A stretch of DNA of 64,000 nt from Dipteris shenzhenensis (GCA_047967505.1 CM106541.1); one strand, 5' to 3'; positions 45,158-57,735 are shown, counted from the stretch's first letter. The notes: generated from the letters alone by a model not told the origin. Numbers and translations: made by a program.

Positions 45158-45219
45158 GAGTGGGAATTGAACCCAAGACCTTCCCATTCACAAAAGGAAG
45201 ACTTACCAATGGGCCAACA
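45158..45219 (-). repeat. tRNA-like Pol III box pair, possible SINE head
   Basis: On the minus strand, GTTGGCCCATTGG resembles a tRNA A box and GGGTTCAATTCCC, about 35 bases on, resembles a B box. The spacing fits a tRNA-derived SINE. A clean anticodon arm and acceptor stem are not evident, so it is not a functional tRNA. Confidence 0.35.
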
Positions 45220-45428
45220 GATAGGAAGTGATGAAAGTGTAAAGATATTGCTTATATGGTGAAATCTCATGAACTGTAACTCTCTAACGATAGGGAGTTT
45301 CCTCTTGTTGTAAAAAGCAAAAGTACTTTATTTCACATGCTCTATTCATATCTGATACTAGATCGTAGTTTCTGAACTTTTTCAAGTTCACTCCTTGGAC
45401 GCACACCACACGAGGAGGGTGGATATTT

Positions 45429-45839
45429 ATGTCACTTCTCGACGAGTTCAAGCATTTGGTGCTTAGTCCTCCGCTCATTACAGCTACCAATTGGCGAGAT
45501 CTCTTTCTTGATCTTCATGTCGATCTTCAACAACTGATTGTACAATGCATTGTTCAAGGAGACGACGGGTGGGATGATACACCATGGATGATTCAAGGTG
45601 AAGTATTAGTGATACACTGGGAGGACTTTGATTTCAATTCTACTCATTGTGCGGTGATCGAGCTACTTGCTGCATTAGAGGTAATTAAAAGGGTGACATT
45701 CTTTGAAGGGTGGGATGCTCCCCAAGATTGGGGGGAGATTTGGTGCATTTGCTTATTAATTCCTGTGGATAAGCTCGTCTTAAACGATTTCTTCTCGATC
45801 TCATTACAAAGGTTTCTAGGGCTCGACTATGGTTGGTAA
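45429..45839 (+). CDS. Hypothetical protein, possibly retroelement-derived
   Basis: Open frame of 136 codons, ordinary composition, with Trp-rich stretches (DDGWDDTPWMIQGE, GWDAPQDWGEIW). I do not recognise it. Its position just upstream of an RNase H remnant suggests it may belong to the same decayed element. It has no visible lesion, but there is no independent support either. Confidence 0.3.
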   Translation: MSLLDEFKHLVLSPPLITATNWRDLFLDLHVDLQQLIVQCIVQGDDGWDDTPWMIQGEVLVIHWEDFDFNSTHCAVIELLAALEVIKRVTFFEGWDAPQDWGEIWCICLLIPVDKLVLNDFFSISLQRFLGLDYGW

Positions 45840-46062
45840 TGTTTCGACCAAGGAATCCCTTTGTACCTAATCAACCTTTTGTGCCTCATTTTAAGCTTCA
45901 AGTTGTAATTCTTTTTTGTCTAAAGATAAACTATCAACAAAGGCTTGTAAGTTTATTTGGTGCTGAACGTCTTGCTCAAGTATTGAATTCTCCCCACTCT
46001 CTCCTTCTACCTATCTTGGAGTACCGAGAAACTTGGGATGTCCGGATTTTCGTCTTGGAGTG

Positions 46063-46527
46063 ATGACATCTTGGCTCCTTCAATTCGACGGCGCATACAA
46101 ACCTTCAACCAAGGTTGCTGGTGTGGGTGTGAAGCTCACTTCACTAGGGGGTGAGGTGTATTATTATAGCAAGTCTTCACTAGCAAGTACTTGCAACCAA
46201 GCTGAGTACTCGGCACTCATTTTTGGGCTACAAAAGACGCAAGAATATCGCATCAAGCAACATGAGGTGTAAGGAGATTCGCAACTCGTGTGTGAACAAG
46301 TTAGTGGAAGGTGGAAGGTGCAGAGCGAAGGCTTGGTTCCACGACATCAACAAGCATTGAACTTTGCAAACAATTTTGAAGAGAGAAAAATTCAGCATAT
46401 CCCTCGAGCTCAAAATATAGTTGTTGATTTCTTGGCATGTGAAGCTTGTACTTTAATCACGCATGAAGCGAGTGGAAGCACCGCCCCAACAAAGCTGCAA
46501 GCCATGAAGGAGGATGATTATTTGTAA
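46063..46527 (+). pseudogene. RNase H domain remnant of a retroelement
   Basis: FDGAYKP ... GVGVKL ... CNQAEYSALIFGL ... GDSQLVCEQVSGRWKV ... HIPRAQNIVVDFLA gives the full type-I RNase H order, with D, E, D, D active residues visible. A TAA at 46270-46272 splits the frame before GDSQLV. This RVT_3-like type occurs in plant LINE and Ty3 elements. No RT is found beside it. Confidence 0.75.
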
Positions 46528-47039
46528 GGAATGCAAAGGTTTTGGTCATCATGAGACTAAGTGTTGGGCATATTTGATACGAGTTACCGACTTCAGAAGA
46601 TCATCAGAAAGATCCTTAAGGACAATGCTCAAAAGAAGGATGCCAGACCACACACCCCTTGAAGAAATAGGATGGCGATTACAAGAACTAAAAGAAGTTG
46701 AAGGTGATGTGCAAGCTCTCCAACTGTTGACATTTGTCATGGCATTCTTGTTTGCCTTGATGAACAACCTCATGCAGCACCGTGTCTCTAACCCTCGCTT
46801 GTAAAGATGGATGCGATATCATGAGGGTTGGTCCTTTGAAGATTGTCTATGAGCTATTCTATGCTCAAGATTCTTCCCGTGTATTCCCGTGTAGTATTTG
46901 ACAATACACTAGTCACACCCTACCCTGCCTGCGTGTGCTTTGTGGATGTATCTTTAACTGATTTTCAGTTCAAGCTACCTCTTTCCATTGTTTGCCAATA
47001 GATAAGCCTCATTTTGACTCTCTTTTCCATTTTTTAAGC

Positions 47040-48250
47040 ATGGCTGACATTCCTGTGTTCTGTGGACGGGTTGAAGAAAATCCAAATGAGTATCTTGTGG
47101 CCTTCAAGCACCCTAAAGATAGATGGCTGTTGGATCCAAATGAGTATCTTGTGGCCTTTAAGAACCATTGTGTTTCTCTCAACTTTCTTACTGAAGATAG
47201 ATGGTTGTTGGTTCTTCCCACATTTCTAGAGGGTTTGGCTCAAGTATGGTATGAGAAGCAGGTTGACGACGTTCGCCAAAGCTGGCCAAGGTTAACAGCG
47301 GCGATGATTGAGTATTTCGGCAAAGAAGAGGAGCCGAAGAATGTGTATATGCAGGTGGCAAACTTGAAGCAGTCAGAAGGTGAGATGGCACATCAATATG
47401 TGGATCGAGCGGCTGTGCTCCTGGACTATTTAATTGCCAATGTAGGAGGACAATGCCGGATCTCGAGCTGGAATGACTTAGCATGTGCTGGGCTACCTTG
47501 TAGCAGGAGTAAGTGACGAATTTCGCCTCAAGCTTAAATGGGAGAATCCAAAAACTATGGTGCTAGCACATGAGATTGCTCAAAAGTTTGATAAAGTTTA
47601 GTCTGACCTCGCTTCAAAGAAGACAATTGTTCCTCCGTAATCTGCTCAATTCTTGCAACAACAACCTGGGGAAGGCCCTGAATGATCTTCGGCTTGAGAT
47701 GGTGGGCATCAGAAATAAAGTCAATCGCCCTCCAAGAGAACGTGCCAACGTTGTGTTCTACGAGTGCCACCAGAAGGGTCATTATCACACGGAATGTCCC
47801 AATATTCCAAGGGTGAATCTTCTAAGTGAATCAGGCACTGAGGATTCTGACGTAGAGATCTTTGACCTTGGGAAAAGAAGTCGTACCACCTTGGACCCCT
47901 CTCCAAACCTTGGATCGAGCCACCCCAGGAAGAAGGTGTCCTTCTCAGAGCCCTCAGATGCTAAGATGGCAGACGCACCAACAGAGAAGACTAAAAGATC
48001 TCGCAGGAGTAAGTGGTTGCCCTTGAATTTTTCCATCGGCTCGGGGGAAGAGGACTATTCGATCGTTCAGGACCTTGCTCATCGGTCTTTGAGCATCATG
48101 CTCCCTCAACTAATAGCATTAAGCCGTAAGGTGAGACGTGAGTTGCAGCAAGGGCTCTCAACAAGGAGGAGCAAGAAAAAGGGAAAGGTACAAGAGGTCT
48201 CTTCTATCTCTGAAGAAATTGATCGGCAGCCACATAAAGTAGATTGTTAG
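47040..48250 (+). pseudogene. Retrotransposon gag, frameshifted
   Basis: ATG 47040 (MADIPVFCGRVEENPNEYLV). It has a retrotrans-gag helical core (LPTFLEGLAQVWYEKQ, LTAAMIEYFGKEEEPKN, LKQSEGEMAHQYVDR). The frame shifts near 47470 and shifts again or stops near 47600. The second part has a zinc knuckle YECHQKGHYHTEC whose first Cys is Tyr, then a basic and acidic tail to TAG at 48248-48250. PNEYLVAFK occurs twice (about 47085 and 47133) through a small internal duplication. Confidence 0.7.
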
Positions 48251-48718
48251 ATATCAATGCTCCACTCTCGTGTAACTATGCGGGAACCAGCTAACTCTAC
48301 TTATAAGCCCCCCATATGAGGAGAAGGCATTTGAGTAGCTCGGTTATCTGGTAGGTCTTGGTTTGGACACCAGATGGGGGCCATGTGTGGCCTGATGGCT
48401 AGATGGAGTTGGCACACTGCCAACTCGACTACATGCAAGTGCGGGAAGGCATCCCATGACTGACCGCATTGAGGATAGACGGAGCATTTCTCGGGGCAGC
48501 CCACTCTCGGGTTTACTCGGGTTGCGGAGCCTGTTTGGAGTCCCAGATGATCCCGGATGGCTCTGGGCCAAACGGTGACCGTAAGTTAGTTGCTCTATTT
48601 TGTGCCACGGTTCTATCGTGTGGTGGATGGCCTAATTTGGGACCGACTCCCACTCGGTCGGTTTGGGCAGATTGGGTCGGTCACCCAATTGGGTCTAACC
48701 GACTACGACTGCTGTGGC

Positions 48719-48726
48719 TATATAAG
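48719..48726 (+). promoter_or_regulatory. TATA box of the Copia-2 LTR
   Basis: TATATAAG lies about 250 bases before the primer-binding site, within the presumed LTR. GGGTCGGTCACCCAATTGGG just upstream is a near-palindrome. Confidence 0.55.
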
Positions 48727-48978
48727 AGCAAGCCCATGAAGCCCATTTCATCACTGGCTACAGCAACCTTGATTCCTTAGCATCCAGCCTCCGTCCTCTA
48801 CTATTTCCAGCTCGCCATCGAAGCTTCTTTCACAAGAGCGCACGGTTAGGAGGAAGCGCCATCTATTGTATCAGTTCTATAGTAATCAAGTTTTTGATTC
48901 TCCATACTATCTGCTTTTCTCTCTTGCGTACGATATCCTGTTATCTGTTGAGCACAGACGTTGTATTGTTTTCTTACA

Positions 48979-48991
48979 TGGTATCAAAGCC
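48979..48991 (+). promoter_or_regulatory. Copia-2 primer-binding site
   Basis: TGGTATCAAAGCC matches the plant initiator tRNA-Met complement (TGGTATCAGAGC) except at one position. Confidence 0.8.
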
Positions 48992-49048
48992 TGGACTCTA
49001 GCAAGAAGATTTGGTAGTGTGTTTCTGTTTGCGAGCAGATTGTGAGAG

Positions 49049-49870
49049 ATGGCCCAGCCCGCAAGAATGCAAATCCCATCGTTCGGCGAAAGCGAAAAGT
49101 TGGACAGCACTAACTATCCACTCTGGAAGTTCTAGATGAAGACCATCCTAAGCATATGAGGTTTGGGATACTACTACTGGGGTGGACATGAAGCTGGTCT
49201 CGATCGAATTCGGCCAATGCAAGATAACAGATAGTACCAACTGCGGATGAGATTCTTACATGGACAAGAAGAAATGCAGATGCAATGTGTTCTATTGTCT
49301 GCAGTGTAAGTGATCTCGTCATGGCGTTAATTCAACATGTCAAAATCAGTACAAGACCACGAATCAGATGCGGATTTAGAATCTGGATACTTAACTCGCG
49401 AACGAGAAACTATTTGAGTCTGAAGCAGCAGAGAAGTTCATCACCAGGGTGAAGAATATGTGTGATCAGATGACTGCGATTGGCATCACCATCACCAGCG
49501 AGAATCTAGCTCAAAGATGCATACCGATTCTCCCACCAGAGTACGATGGTCTTGTTACGGCGCTGAATACACAGAATAGAAATCCACCCCTCAACTTTGA
49601 GGATTTCAAGGCGATGCTTCTGGAGGAGGAGATGTGTCAAAAGACCAGGACTGGAGAAGATTCGGCTTTCTATGCTTGATCAAAGAAAGGTAAGGGTAAG
49701 GACTCTGGTAACCCATCTTCTTCTGATGATAAAAGAGAAAGAAGAAGATCAAGTGCCTCTATTGCAACAAGGCGGAGCGCAAGCAGAATGAGTGCCGGAA
49801 GAAGATTGCAGATCAGAAGAATGGAGTAAAGAAAGAGTCCAGCAATAGCAGTAGGCAGTACCAGTAGAGC
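49049..49870 (+). pseudogene. Copia-2 gag, multiply broken
   Basis: ATG 49049 opens MAQPARMQIPSFGESEKLDS, NYPLWKF, then a stop at 49132-49134. Later pieces in several frames match Copia gag (AIGITITSENLAQRCIPILP, YDGLVTALN). A decayed zinc knuckle CLYCNKAERKQNEC, lacking the His, lies near 49760. No frame is intact. Confidence 0.75.
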
Positions 49871-49896
49871 TTTTCGTAGCAATTGAGGAGATTTGC

Positions 49897-50831
49897 ATGG
49901 AGGCAGTTCATGTACCTGCGGATGAACCTTGGATTATTGACAGTGGTGCATCGCACCACATGACTAGTCGGAAGGATTGGTATACCTCTCTACAGTTGGT
50001 AGGGAATGACATCCTGGTAGCAGTCGGCAATGATGCAAAATGTCCAGCAAAAGGAAAAGGTACGATAGCTCTCAAGTCATATGGAGTTGTAAAACAGTTG
50101 TGTGATGTTCTTTATGTGCCAGATATCAAGAGGAACTTCTTGTCCGTTTCTGTGATCATGGATTGGGACCTCAAAGTTCAATTCGATAAGAATGGTGCAC
50201 AGATTTTGGATCTTCAAGGGAAGGTCATTGGTAAAGGTACATGGTGCAACATCTACGAACTCTCAGCTTTCAGTGCTCGAGCCGATGTGAAGAACACTAA
50301 GCTGTGGCATGAGAGGTTTGGTCATCTAAACCTTCATTCTTTAAAGGAGATGCATAAAAGTGGAATGATTGTAGACCTACCAGAAATTACAGATCTACCC
50401 GATGTATGTGAAGTTTGCATGAGCATCGGCAGTCCTTTCCTAAAGAGGCCAGCACGGCAAAGGCTCCTCTAGAGCTCGTTCACACGGACCTCTGCGGAAA
50501 GATGGAGATGAAAGATTTGGGTGGTTCCTACTACTTCATGATGGTGATCGACAACTACAGTAGAAGCATATGGATATACTTTTTGAAGACTAAAGATGAG
50601 GCTTTTAGTAAGTTCAAAGAATGGCATGTAATGGTCGAGAAAGGAACGGGGAGGAAGGTGAAGAAGTTGGGATCAGATAGAGGTGGTGAGTTCACATCAA
50701 GTGAATTCGAAAGTTACTGCAAAAGTCACGGGATCAAGAGGCAGAAACCCCCGCCACATACATCACAGCAAAATGGAGTAGCAGAATGCAAGATGCGCGT
50801 CATCTATGAAATGGGCATGAGTATGATGAAA
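49897..50831 (+). pseudogene. Copia-2 protease and integrase, frameshifted and truncated
   Basis: Protease motif WIIDSGASHHM is intact, followed by LCDVLYVPDIKRNFLSV and LWHERFGHLNLHSL (GAG-pre-integrase). The frame changes near 50440. The integrase resumes with LVHTDLCG, VIDNYSRSIWIYF, SDRGGEFTSSEF and TSQQNGVAECKMR, where the catalytic Glu of VAE is present. The sequence ends in the middle of the domain at 50831. Confidence 0.85.
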
Positions 50832-50857
50832 AACACTTATTTCATTAATTTTGGACT
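50832..50857 (+). repeat. Element A left terminal inverted repeat (copy 2)
   Basis: AACACTTATTTCATTAATTT followed by TGGACT, the exact complement of 33059-33084. TACTTTTGGACTA recurs about 10 bases further in, as it does inside the right end. Confidence 0.85.
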
Positions 50858-51536
50858 CATATGTCTACTTTTGGACTATTCCTTAAAATCCTTCCCAACT
50901 GAAAAGTTTACTTTATGAAACTGTCATTCGAGAATCAAAAGTTTACTTTCTGGCACTATCATTTTCACATAAGACATTTCAAAATATCTCTCTACAATGT
51001 TGTACAAATAATGCAAAAACTACTATTAAATCCTAAATTTCTATTTCTTGTTTATAAGAATCATATTCTTAAAATAAAAAATCCGAGTTATTAGTTTAAA
51101 TCCATGAAAAACCATGCTATTGAGGATTCACAACATTTTAAAAATGTATACATAAGAGACCTGTAAGACTCTTTTTACTTTCAATGCAGAAAACTATAAC
51201 ACTCTTGAATATTCAAGAAATTAAAAGGTTTATATACACATGAGACATGATGGAAGCCTCTTTTGTACTCCAAAAAGTAGCAATAGCTATGCTTGCAATT
51301 TTACATTATCATGTCATAAGTTTTACAACAAATATTGCTCTGGATGAGTCTTTGTACAAAGGATCTCCTGTGGCCTTTTCAATAATTTAATTTTTCCTTT
51401 ACAGTGAGTTTAGTACAAATGGGCGATCCAAACATTTGCTTGTTTGAATGTCCTTTTCTATCATGATCACAGAAATGAGCGATCCAAACATTTGCTTGTT
51501 CAGAATGTCCTTTCTGTCGTCACTTGTCGCTTGGGT

Positions 51537-52302
51537 GCCATCTTCATTCACTCTCATCTGACAACCACCACCACCTTCACTCTTTCTCGATATTTGAATG
51601 GTGTTATCATGGGCATTCTTCATTTGCGCTATCTCCTTCTACTTCCTCCCGGGCGAGCATCTTTGTGAACTCTGTAATGTGCGTAATAATTGGTTGCGGT
51701 AATTTTATTTTGTCTTCTACATCATACCCCATGTGCTTCTTTGTTTTCTTTGACCTTGATTTCCAGGATACTATGACTGTCTCTGTGGAAAGTCTTGAAA
51801 TTGCTTCATGGTTTGGGACCCATTCCTTTTTCAAACAACTACTATACAATGTACTGTTATCTTAGTTCTCCTTCCTGCCCCTTGGCTCATACCATACCAC
51901 TGTAAATGTTGTAGCTCATGCCATCTTCATTCACTCTCATCTGACAACCACCACCACCTTCACTCTTTCTCGATATTTGAATGGTGTTATCATGGGCATT
52001 CTTCATTTGCGCTATCTCCTTCTACTTCCTCCCGGGCGAGCATCTTTGTGAACTCTGTAATGTGCGTAATAATTGGTTGCGGTAATTTTATTTTGTCTTC
52101 TACATCATACCCCATGTGCTTCTTTGTTTTCTTTGACCTTGATTTCCAGGATACTATGACTGTCTCTGTGGAAAGTCTTGAAATTGCTTCATGGTTTGGG
52201 ACCCATTCCTTTTTCAAACAACTACTATACAATGTACTGTTATCTTAGTTCTCCTTCCTGCCCCTTGGCTCATACCATACCACTGTAAATGTTGTAGCTC
52301 TC
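51537..52302. repeat. 383-bp tandem duplication at the 3' end of A1, copy 2
   Basis: GCCATCTTCATTCACTCTC begins at 51537 and again at 51920, and the two units appear identical. The unit covers the last codons of A1. Copy 1 has a single unit. The duplication probably arose after the two copies separated. Confidence 0.9.
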
Positions 52303-55300
52303 CCCCGGTCATCCATGCTCACGTCAACTACTTTTGCAACCCAAAACTTCACGTTCTCATGTTCATCATCCGATGGTCAAACTGCAACAAAACAATGGAC
52401 ATCTATGTCTATTTGTGGCATAAACTCTCTCTTCTTGGGTCCACAATATGGACGTGGGAGCAACGATTCAAACTCATTTTCAAAGAGACCGCATGCTGGA
52501 CGCAAGTCATTACCAACATTTGGCCAAAATAAAGGCCGTTCTGCCTTAATATCATCTTCTCGCATTTTTGCAAGGTCCTTTATCAATTGGTAGGTCTTGC
52601 TAATTACAACAGTAGTGTGTTCCTTCCAAGAGGGCTTCCAATCAGGAAATCTCCGGAGCATTTCCTCTTTGTATGCAATAAAAGCTTTTAAGCCTTCTAT
52701 TTCACCTTTGGATTTCTCGCTGAATTCTTTTATAGGAGCCCATGTTGGATGCATTTCTTTGCTCGGGATTGAAGTTAAGAGAGAGTAAGGTTCTTCAGGT
52801 TCCCATTTTGTATCAAGAGAATAGTGTTGCCATTGCATCACTGGTTTTTCATCCTTTAAGAAAAATCGAAAATAGTGTGGAGCGCTATGACCAATCAGGG
52901 CATCACCACCTTTTTGTATGAAAGGTAGAATAAAGCTCTTCCAATCATACATCCTCTCAACCATTGAGCATATTGTTCCTTCCTTATGGCCACCAACTTG
53001 CCTCCCGCATTTTCTTATCAAGTCATCCATTGTCTCCATGTCCTTGTGTTTTAGTTCTCTTGAAACTGTGCTAAATACCTGATCGATATCCTCATGTGTG
53101 TGCCCAACCAACAAAAACCCAACTTCAATCTCATTGAAGATTCTATGAGCGATTAGCATTGAGCAAAATGCAAAGAAGAGTACATTCTTATTCTCTCGTC
53201 CGCAATTGTCTGCTTGTATTCTCAAAGTTGCTGGTAGGCGACCTTTTTCTGCATGTACATTGTGAATTGCCTTCATAACGGATGTTACAACTTGATTGCT
53301 ATCGTGTAGATGCAAGGAATCAATCCATATGTCTGCAAAAAACTTAAATCCGTGCACTAACACTCCACATAGATGTGTCTTTAAAAAGTATTTGCCTTGT
53401 AGCTTAGGTGGAGTGTTAACGAATCGAGGTAATGTTGTTGTATTTTGATCCATACCATCTACAATAATGCACATGTACTCATTTGGGTGAGAAATAGCTT
53501 GCTCCTTCCAAAATGCATATTTTATTCTAGAATGTCGAACAAGTCCATGATGAAATTCTCTCTTTCTTTTGTAAGCTTCTTTTTGTTCTGGAGATGTTGC
53601 ACTCTCAAGTGCTCGCTTTAGATCATCACAGTCGTTGCACTTTGACATTTTTTGCCTCTTTGGGATTTTAACATGTCCAAAGCTTTTTTTCCAAAGAGTA
53701 TACAAAGTATGAAAAGATGCCGGTGCATGCCCTCTTTGCCTCTCTGTTTCTCCAATAGAGTTAAATACTTCTTTTTTGGTCAAACCTATCGGAAGATGCA
53801 TTTCTGATAGGTGGGGTTGCGGTAAAGCATTTTCATAAATGTAATCTTTCAAAATTGCTGTTGCCGCAACCGTTGAGGCTCTTGTTTTGGGCCTTCCTAT
53901 GTTTCCATGAATGTTAAATTTAACTCCATACTTTGCTTTATTAGCCAAATTCCAATATGTGCCATGTGATAATCCTGTAATAATGCGATATGCATTATTG
54001 CATATACTTTTTCCATTTATAAGAGGCCTTATTTGATGTCCTGAACTTCGCCTTCTCTTATCATTTACAAGAAAGCAAGACAATCTCGTGAGTAGGTATT
54101 CATTTCTTCTGCTTCCTTTCCTTTGCCAGACATGTTCTCTACAACCCTTGATGTCATGTAAGTTAATGGATCGCATACATGTATGCTTACAGCATGTAGA
54201 TCGCATTGCTTTTAGCATAACATCTTCATTCATTACTCTTATTCTCTTTGGTTGCTTTTCTGGATTTGCCTGCACTCGTTGTCTTTTCATGCATCTGTAT
54301 GTCCGTTTTGGGACCTTCTGTTCATTCTTATTTGGATTTGTGTAGTTCTCCTTGTAAGATTTATTTGTCACGTTGTTTTCATGAGATGTTGCATCCTTGA
54401 TCTTATCACTCTGATAGTCAAATACTGAATATTCCTTTGTTGATGTCATCCTTGCTTTTGATACATTCGTCAAACCATTTGTAACATTTACAAGTTCACA
54501 ATCAAAGTCAAACACCGAATAGTCCTTTGTTGATCTCATCCCTACTTTTGATACAATCGTAGAACCACTTGTCACAATGGCATTAGAGTGTCCCGAATGA
54601 TCTTCAAACTCATCTATTCCTAAGAGAACATCACTCATTGATGCACTTTCTATGGATTTCATAACTCCATAGTCAGTGGTAATAGAATGTCCAGAATGAT
54701 CTTCAAACTCATCTATTCCTGAGAGAACATCGCTCATTGATGCACTTTCTATGGATTTCATAACTCCATAGTCTTGAAACTCCTCTACTCCAGAGAGAAC
54801 ATCACTCATTATACTATTGTGCATGATTTCCATAATTCCATAGTTACCTGCTTTGACTCCAAGAACTTTATCAGTATCCATGAAGCCATCCATGCTTGAA
54901 GATATAACACTTTTCACATCTTTGCCCAAGTTCTCAATGTGCATGAACTCATCCACCCCGGATAAGGCATCACTTGTGAAATATTTTTCTTTCTCGGTAC
55001 CAATGAACTCATCGACTTCTGATAAGACGTCAGTGCTATAGTTGAGTGCATTGGAATCATCCATCTCTGAAGGAATAGAGCTTGGTACATTGGCATATTC
55101 TTTCAATTCTTTGATGTTGTAGTATACATTATGTTTATCATTAAAAACCACATGCCGAGTCTTTCCAATCTTTAAAAATTGCATGCTCCATCTCAAATCC
55201 TTACCTACCTCATAGTAGGGACCATCCAATGACATTGAGTTATCATCCATACCATCATCAGTAACTTTTTGAATTCTCATCTGCGCAAATGTCCAGTGTT

Positions 55301-55751
55301 CAACTTGTTCAAATCCCAAGACTTGACCTTGTGCTACATACTTATTTGTAAATGATAACATTTGTAAAATATCTCCCACTCTAAAATCCAAAGATATGCA
55401 CTTTGTATTCCTGATGACATGTGTTGGATAAGTCTCATCTCTGTCCCATGCAATAAATGCTTTGTTTGAAGTATTATAGGGCATAACATCTCCAAGGATT
55501 TCCATATCCCCACACTTATGCTTTAGCTCAACATGTGCACTAAGAATCCTTGATACGATAACCGCTACCTTATCTTCGCCAAGTCTTCTAAAGTGACAAA
55601 TAGAATTTGGATCACTTTCATGGATTGTAGCAAATGCAACTACTTCTCTTTTGCAGCATAAAATCACCTCCATCCCCGGAATAAATTTTGTAGCCATCTC
55701 CTTTGTGAGTTTCCTCTGCAAACAAGCTGTAACAACCATTATAAAGAACAT
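51990..55751 (-). pseudogene. A1: DDE-like putative transposase, copy 2, longest frame of the family here
   Basis: An open frame of 1124 codons runs from ATG 55751 to TGA 52377-52379; homology continues to a natural-looking end (...DSANEECP) at 51990. It includes an N-terminal region missing from copy 1 (GDVMPYNTSNKAFIAWDRDE, VGDILQMLSFTNKYVAQGQV), loosely like N-terminal domains of plant TNP1/EnSpm-type proteins. Core motifs are IIVDGMDQ, IQADNCGRENKN and VGHTHEDIDQVFSTVSREL. Copy 1 has NCRREN and VEHTHED instead, so copy 2 may be nearer the ancestral form. Stops in this copy are TGA for CGA (52377) and TAA for CAA (about 52246), both C-to-T. The C-terminus (KFWVAKVVDVSMDDRG) is of unknown fold. 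Confidence 0.7.
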
Positions 55752-55825
55752 TAGTCTCTTCTCAATAATCTACTTTATTAATGATTTAAAAATCCAGAAC
55801 GTGTTTGAAAATTTAATTAGACACT

Positions 55826-56757
55826 AACCAATAACAACCCTAAACCCTAAACCCTAAACCGTAAACCAAAACAACCCTAAACCCTAACCAATAACAACCC
55901 TAAACCCTAAACCCTAAACCCTAAACCCTAACCCCCAAACCCCAAACCCTAAACCCTAACCCCCAAATCCCAAACCCTAACTCCCAAACCCTAAACCCTA
56001 AACCCCAAACCCTAAACCCTAACTCCTAAACCCTAAACCCTAACTCCCAAACCCTAAACCCTAAACCCTAAACCCTAAACCCTAACCCCTAAACCCTAAA
56101 CCCTAAACCCTAACTCCCAAACCCCAAACCCCAAACCCTAACTCCGAAACCCGAAACCCAAAACCCAAAACCCAAAACCCTTAACCCTAACCCCCAAACC
56201 CTAAACTCTAAACCCTAACTCCTAAACCCTACATCCTAAACCCTAAGCCCTTAACCCTAACCCCCAAACCCTAACCCCCAAACCCTAAACCCTAACTCCT
56301 AAACCCTAAATCCTAAACCCTAACTCCCAAACCCTAAACCCTAAACCCTAAATCCCAAACCCTAAACCCTAAACCCTAACTCCCAAACCCCAAACCCTAA
56401 ACCCCAAACCCTGAACCCTAAACCCTAAACCCTAACTCCCAAACCCTAAACCCTAAATCCTAAACCCTAAACCCCAAACCCTAAACCCTAAACCCCCAAA
56501 CCCTAAACCCTCAAACCCTAAACCCCCAAACCCTAAACCCTAACCCCCAAACCCTAAACCCTAACCCCCAAACCCTAAACCCCAAACCCTAAATCCTAAA
56601 CCCTAACCCCTAAACCCTAAACCCTAAACCACCAAACTCTAAACCCTAACCCCCAAACCCTAACCCTCAAACCTTGAACCCTAAACCCTAAACCCTAACT
56701 CACCAAACCCCAAATCCTAAACCCAAACCACGAAATCCTAAACCTTAAATCCTATGA
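55826..56757. repeat. Interstitial telomere-like array, copy 2
   Basis: About 0.9 kb of CCCTAAA with CCCCAAA and CCCTAACTC variants, plus a local CCCAAAACCCAAAACCC stretch at about 56155-56180 that is absent from copy 1. It is placed exactly as in copy 1 and somewhat shorter. Confidence 0.95.
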
Positions 56758-56818
56758 GTGTTTTCAAGTAATATCATTTATTTAAGTAATAATTTTAATT
56801 AGAATTCATAAGTAATAG

Positions 56819-57735
56819 TGGAATTGATAGTTGGGAGGGTGGTAGTGGGAGAAAGGGAGAGTGGGAAAGTGGAGAAAGGGAGTGTGGGAGGGTGGTAGTG
56901 GGAGAAAGGGAGAGTGGGAGAGGGAGTGGGAATGGGGGCGGTGGGGGTGGGGGTGGGAGGATGGGAGTGGGAGTGGGAGAGGGAGTGGGAATGGGGGAGG
57001 TGGGGGTGGGAGAATGGGAGTGGGAGTGGGAGAGGGAGTGGGAATGGGGGAGGTGGGGGTGGGGTGAGGGTGGGAGGATGGGAGGATGGGAGTGGGAGTG
57101 GGAGGGGTGGGGTGGGGAGTGGGAGTGGGAGGATGGGAGTGGGAGAGGGAGTGGGAATGGGGGAGGTGGGGGTGGAAGTGGGAGGGGTGAGGTGGGAGGA
57201 TGGGAGTGGGAATGGGGGAGGTGGGGGTGGAAGTGGGAGGGGTGGGGTGGGAGGATGGGGGAGGGAGTGGGAGTGGGGGAGGTGGGGGGGGTGGGAAAAT
57301 GGGAGTGGGAGTGGGAATGGGGGAGGTGGGGGGGTGGGAAAATGGGAGTGGGAGAGAGAGTGGGAGGATGGGAGTGGGAGGGGTGAGGTGGGAGGATAAG
57401 GGTGGGAGAATGGGAGTGGGAGTGGGAATGGGGGGGGGAGGGGTGGGGGTGGGAGGATGGGAGTGGGAGTGAGACGTGTAGGTGGGAGGATGTGAGTGGG
57501 TGGGAGAATGGGAGTGGGAGTGGGAGTGGGAGTGGGAATGGGGGAGGTGGGGGTGGAGTGAGGGTGGGAGTGGGAGGGGTGGGGTGGGAGGATGGGAGTG
57601 GGAGAGGGAGTGGAAATGGGGAAGGTGAAAGAATGGGCGTGGGCGTGGGAGTGAGAATGGGGGAGGTGGGGTGGGAGGATGGGAGTGGGAGTGGGAGTGG
57701 GAATGGGGTGGGAGGATGGGAGTGGGTGGGAGAGA
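56819..57735. repeat. G-rich minisatellite, copy 2
   Basis: Same GGGAGTGGGA and GGGGGAGGTGGGGGTGGGG units as 5225-6195, with unit gains and losses between copies. Non-coding despite long open frames on both strands. Confidence 0.95.

Larger units (their letters stand above)
48246..50831 (+). mobile_element. Copia-2: LTR retrotransposon truncated by element A copy 2
   Basis: Contains a probable 5' LTR ending TTCTTACA at 48978, a primer-binding site TGGTATCAAAGCC at 48979, gag pieces, protease, GAG-pre-integrase and integrase. It stops inside the integrase exactly where the element A terminus begins (50832). RT, RNase H and 3' LTR are absent and should lie beyond the far end of A copy 2, outside the window. 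The LTR start is uncertain (TGTTAG at 48245 is a candidate). Confidence 0.8.
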
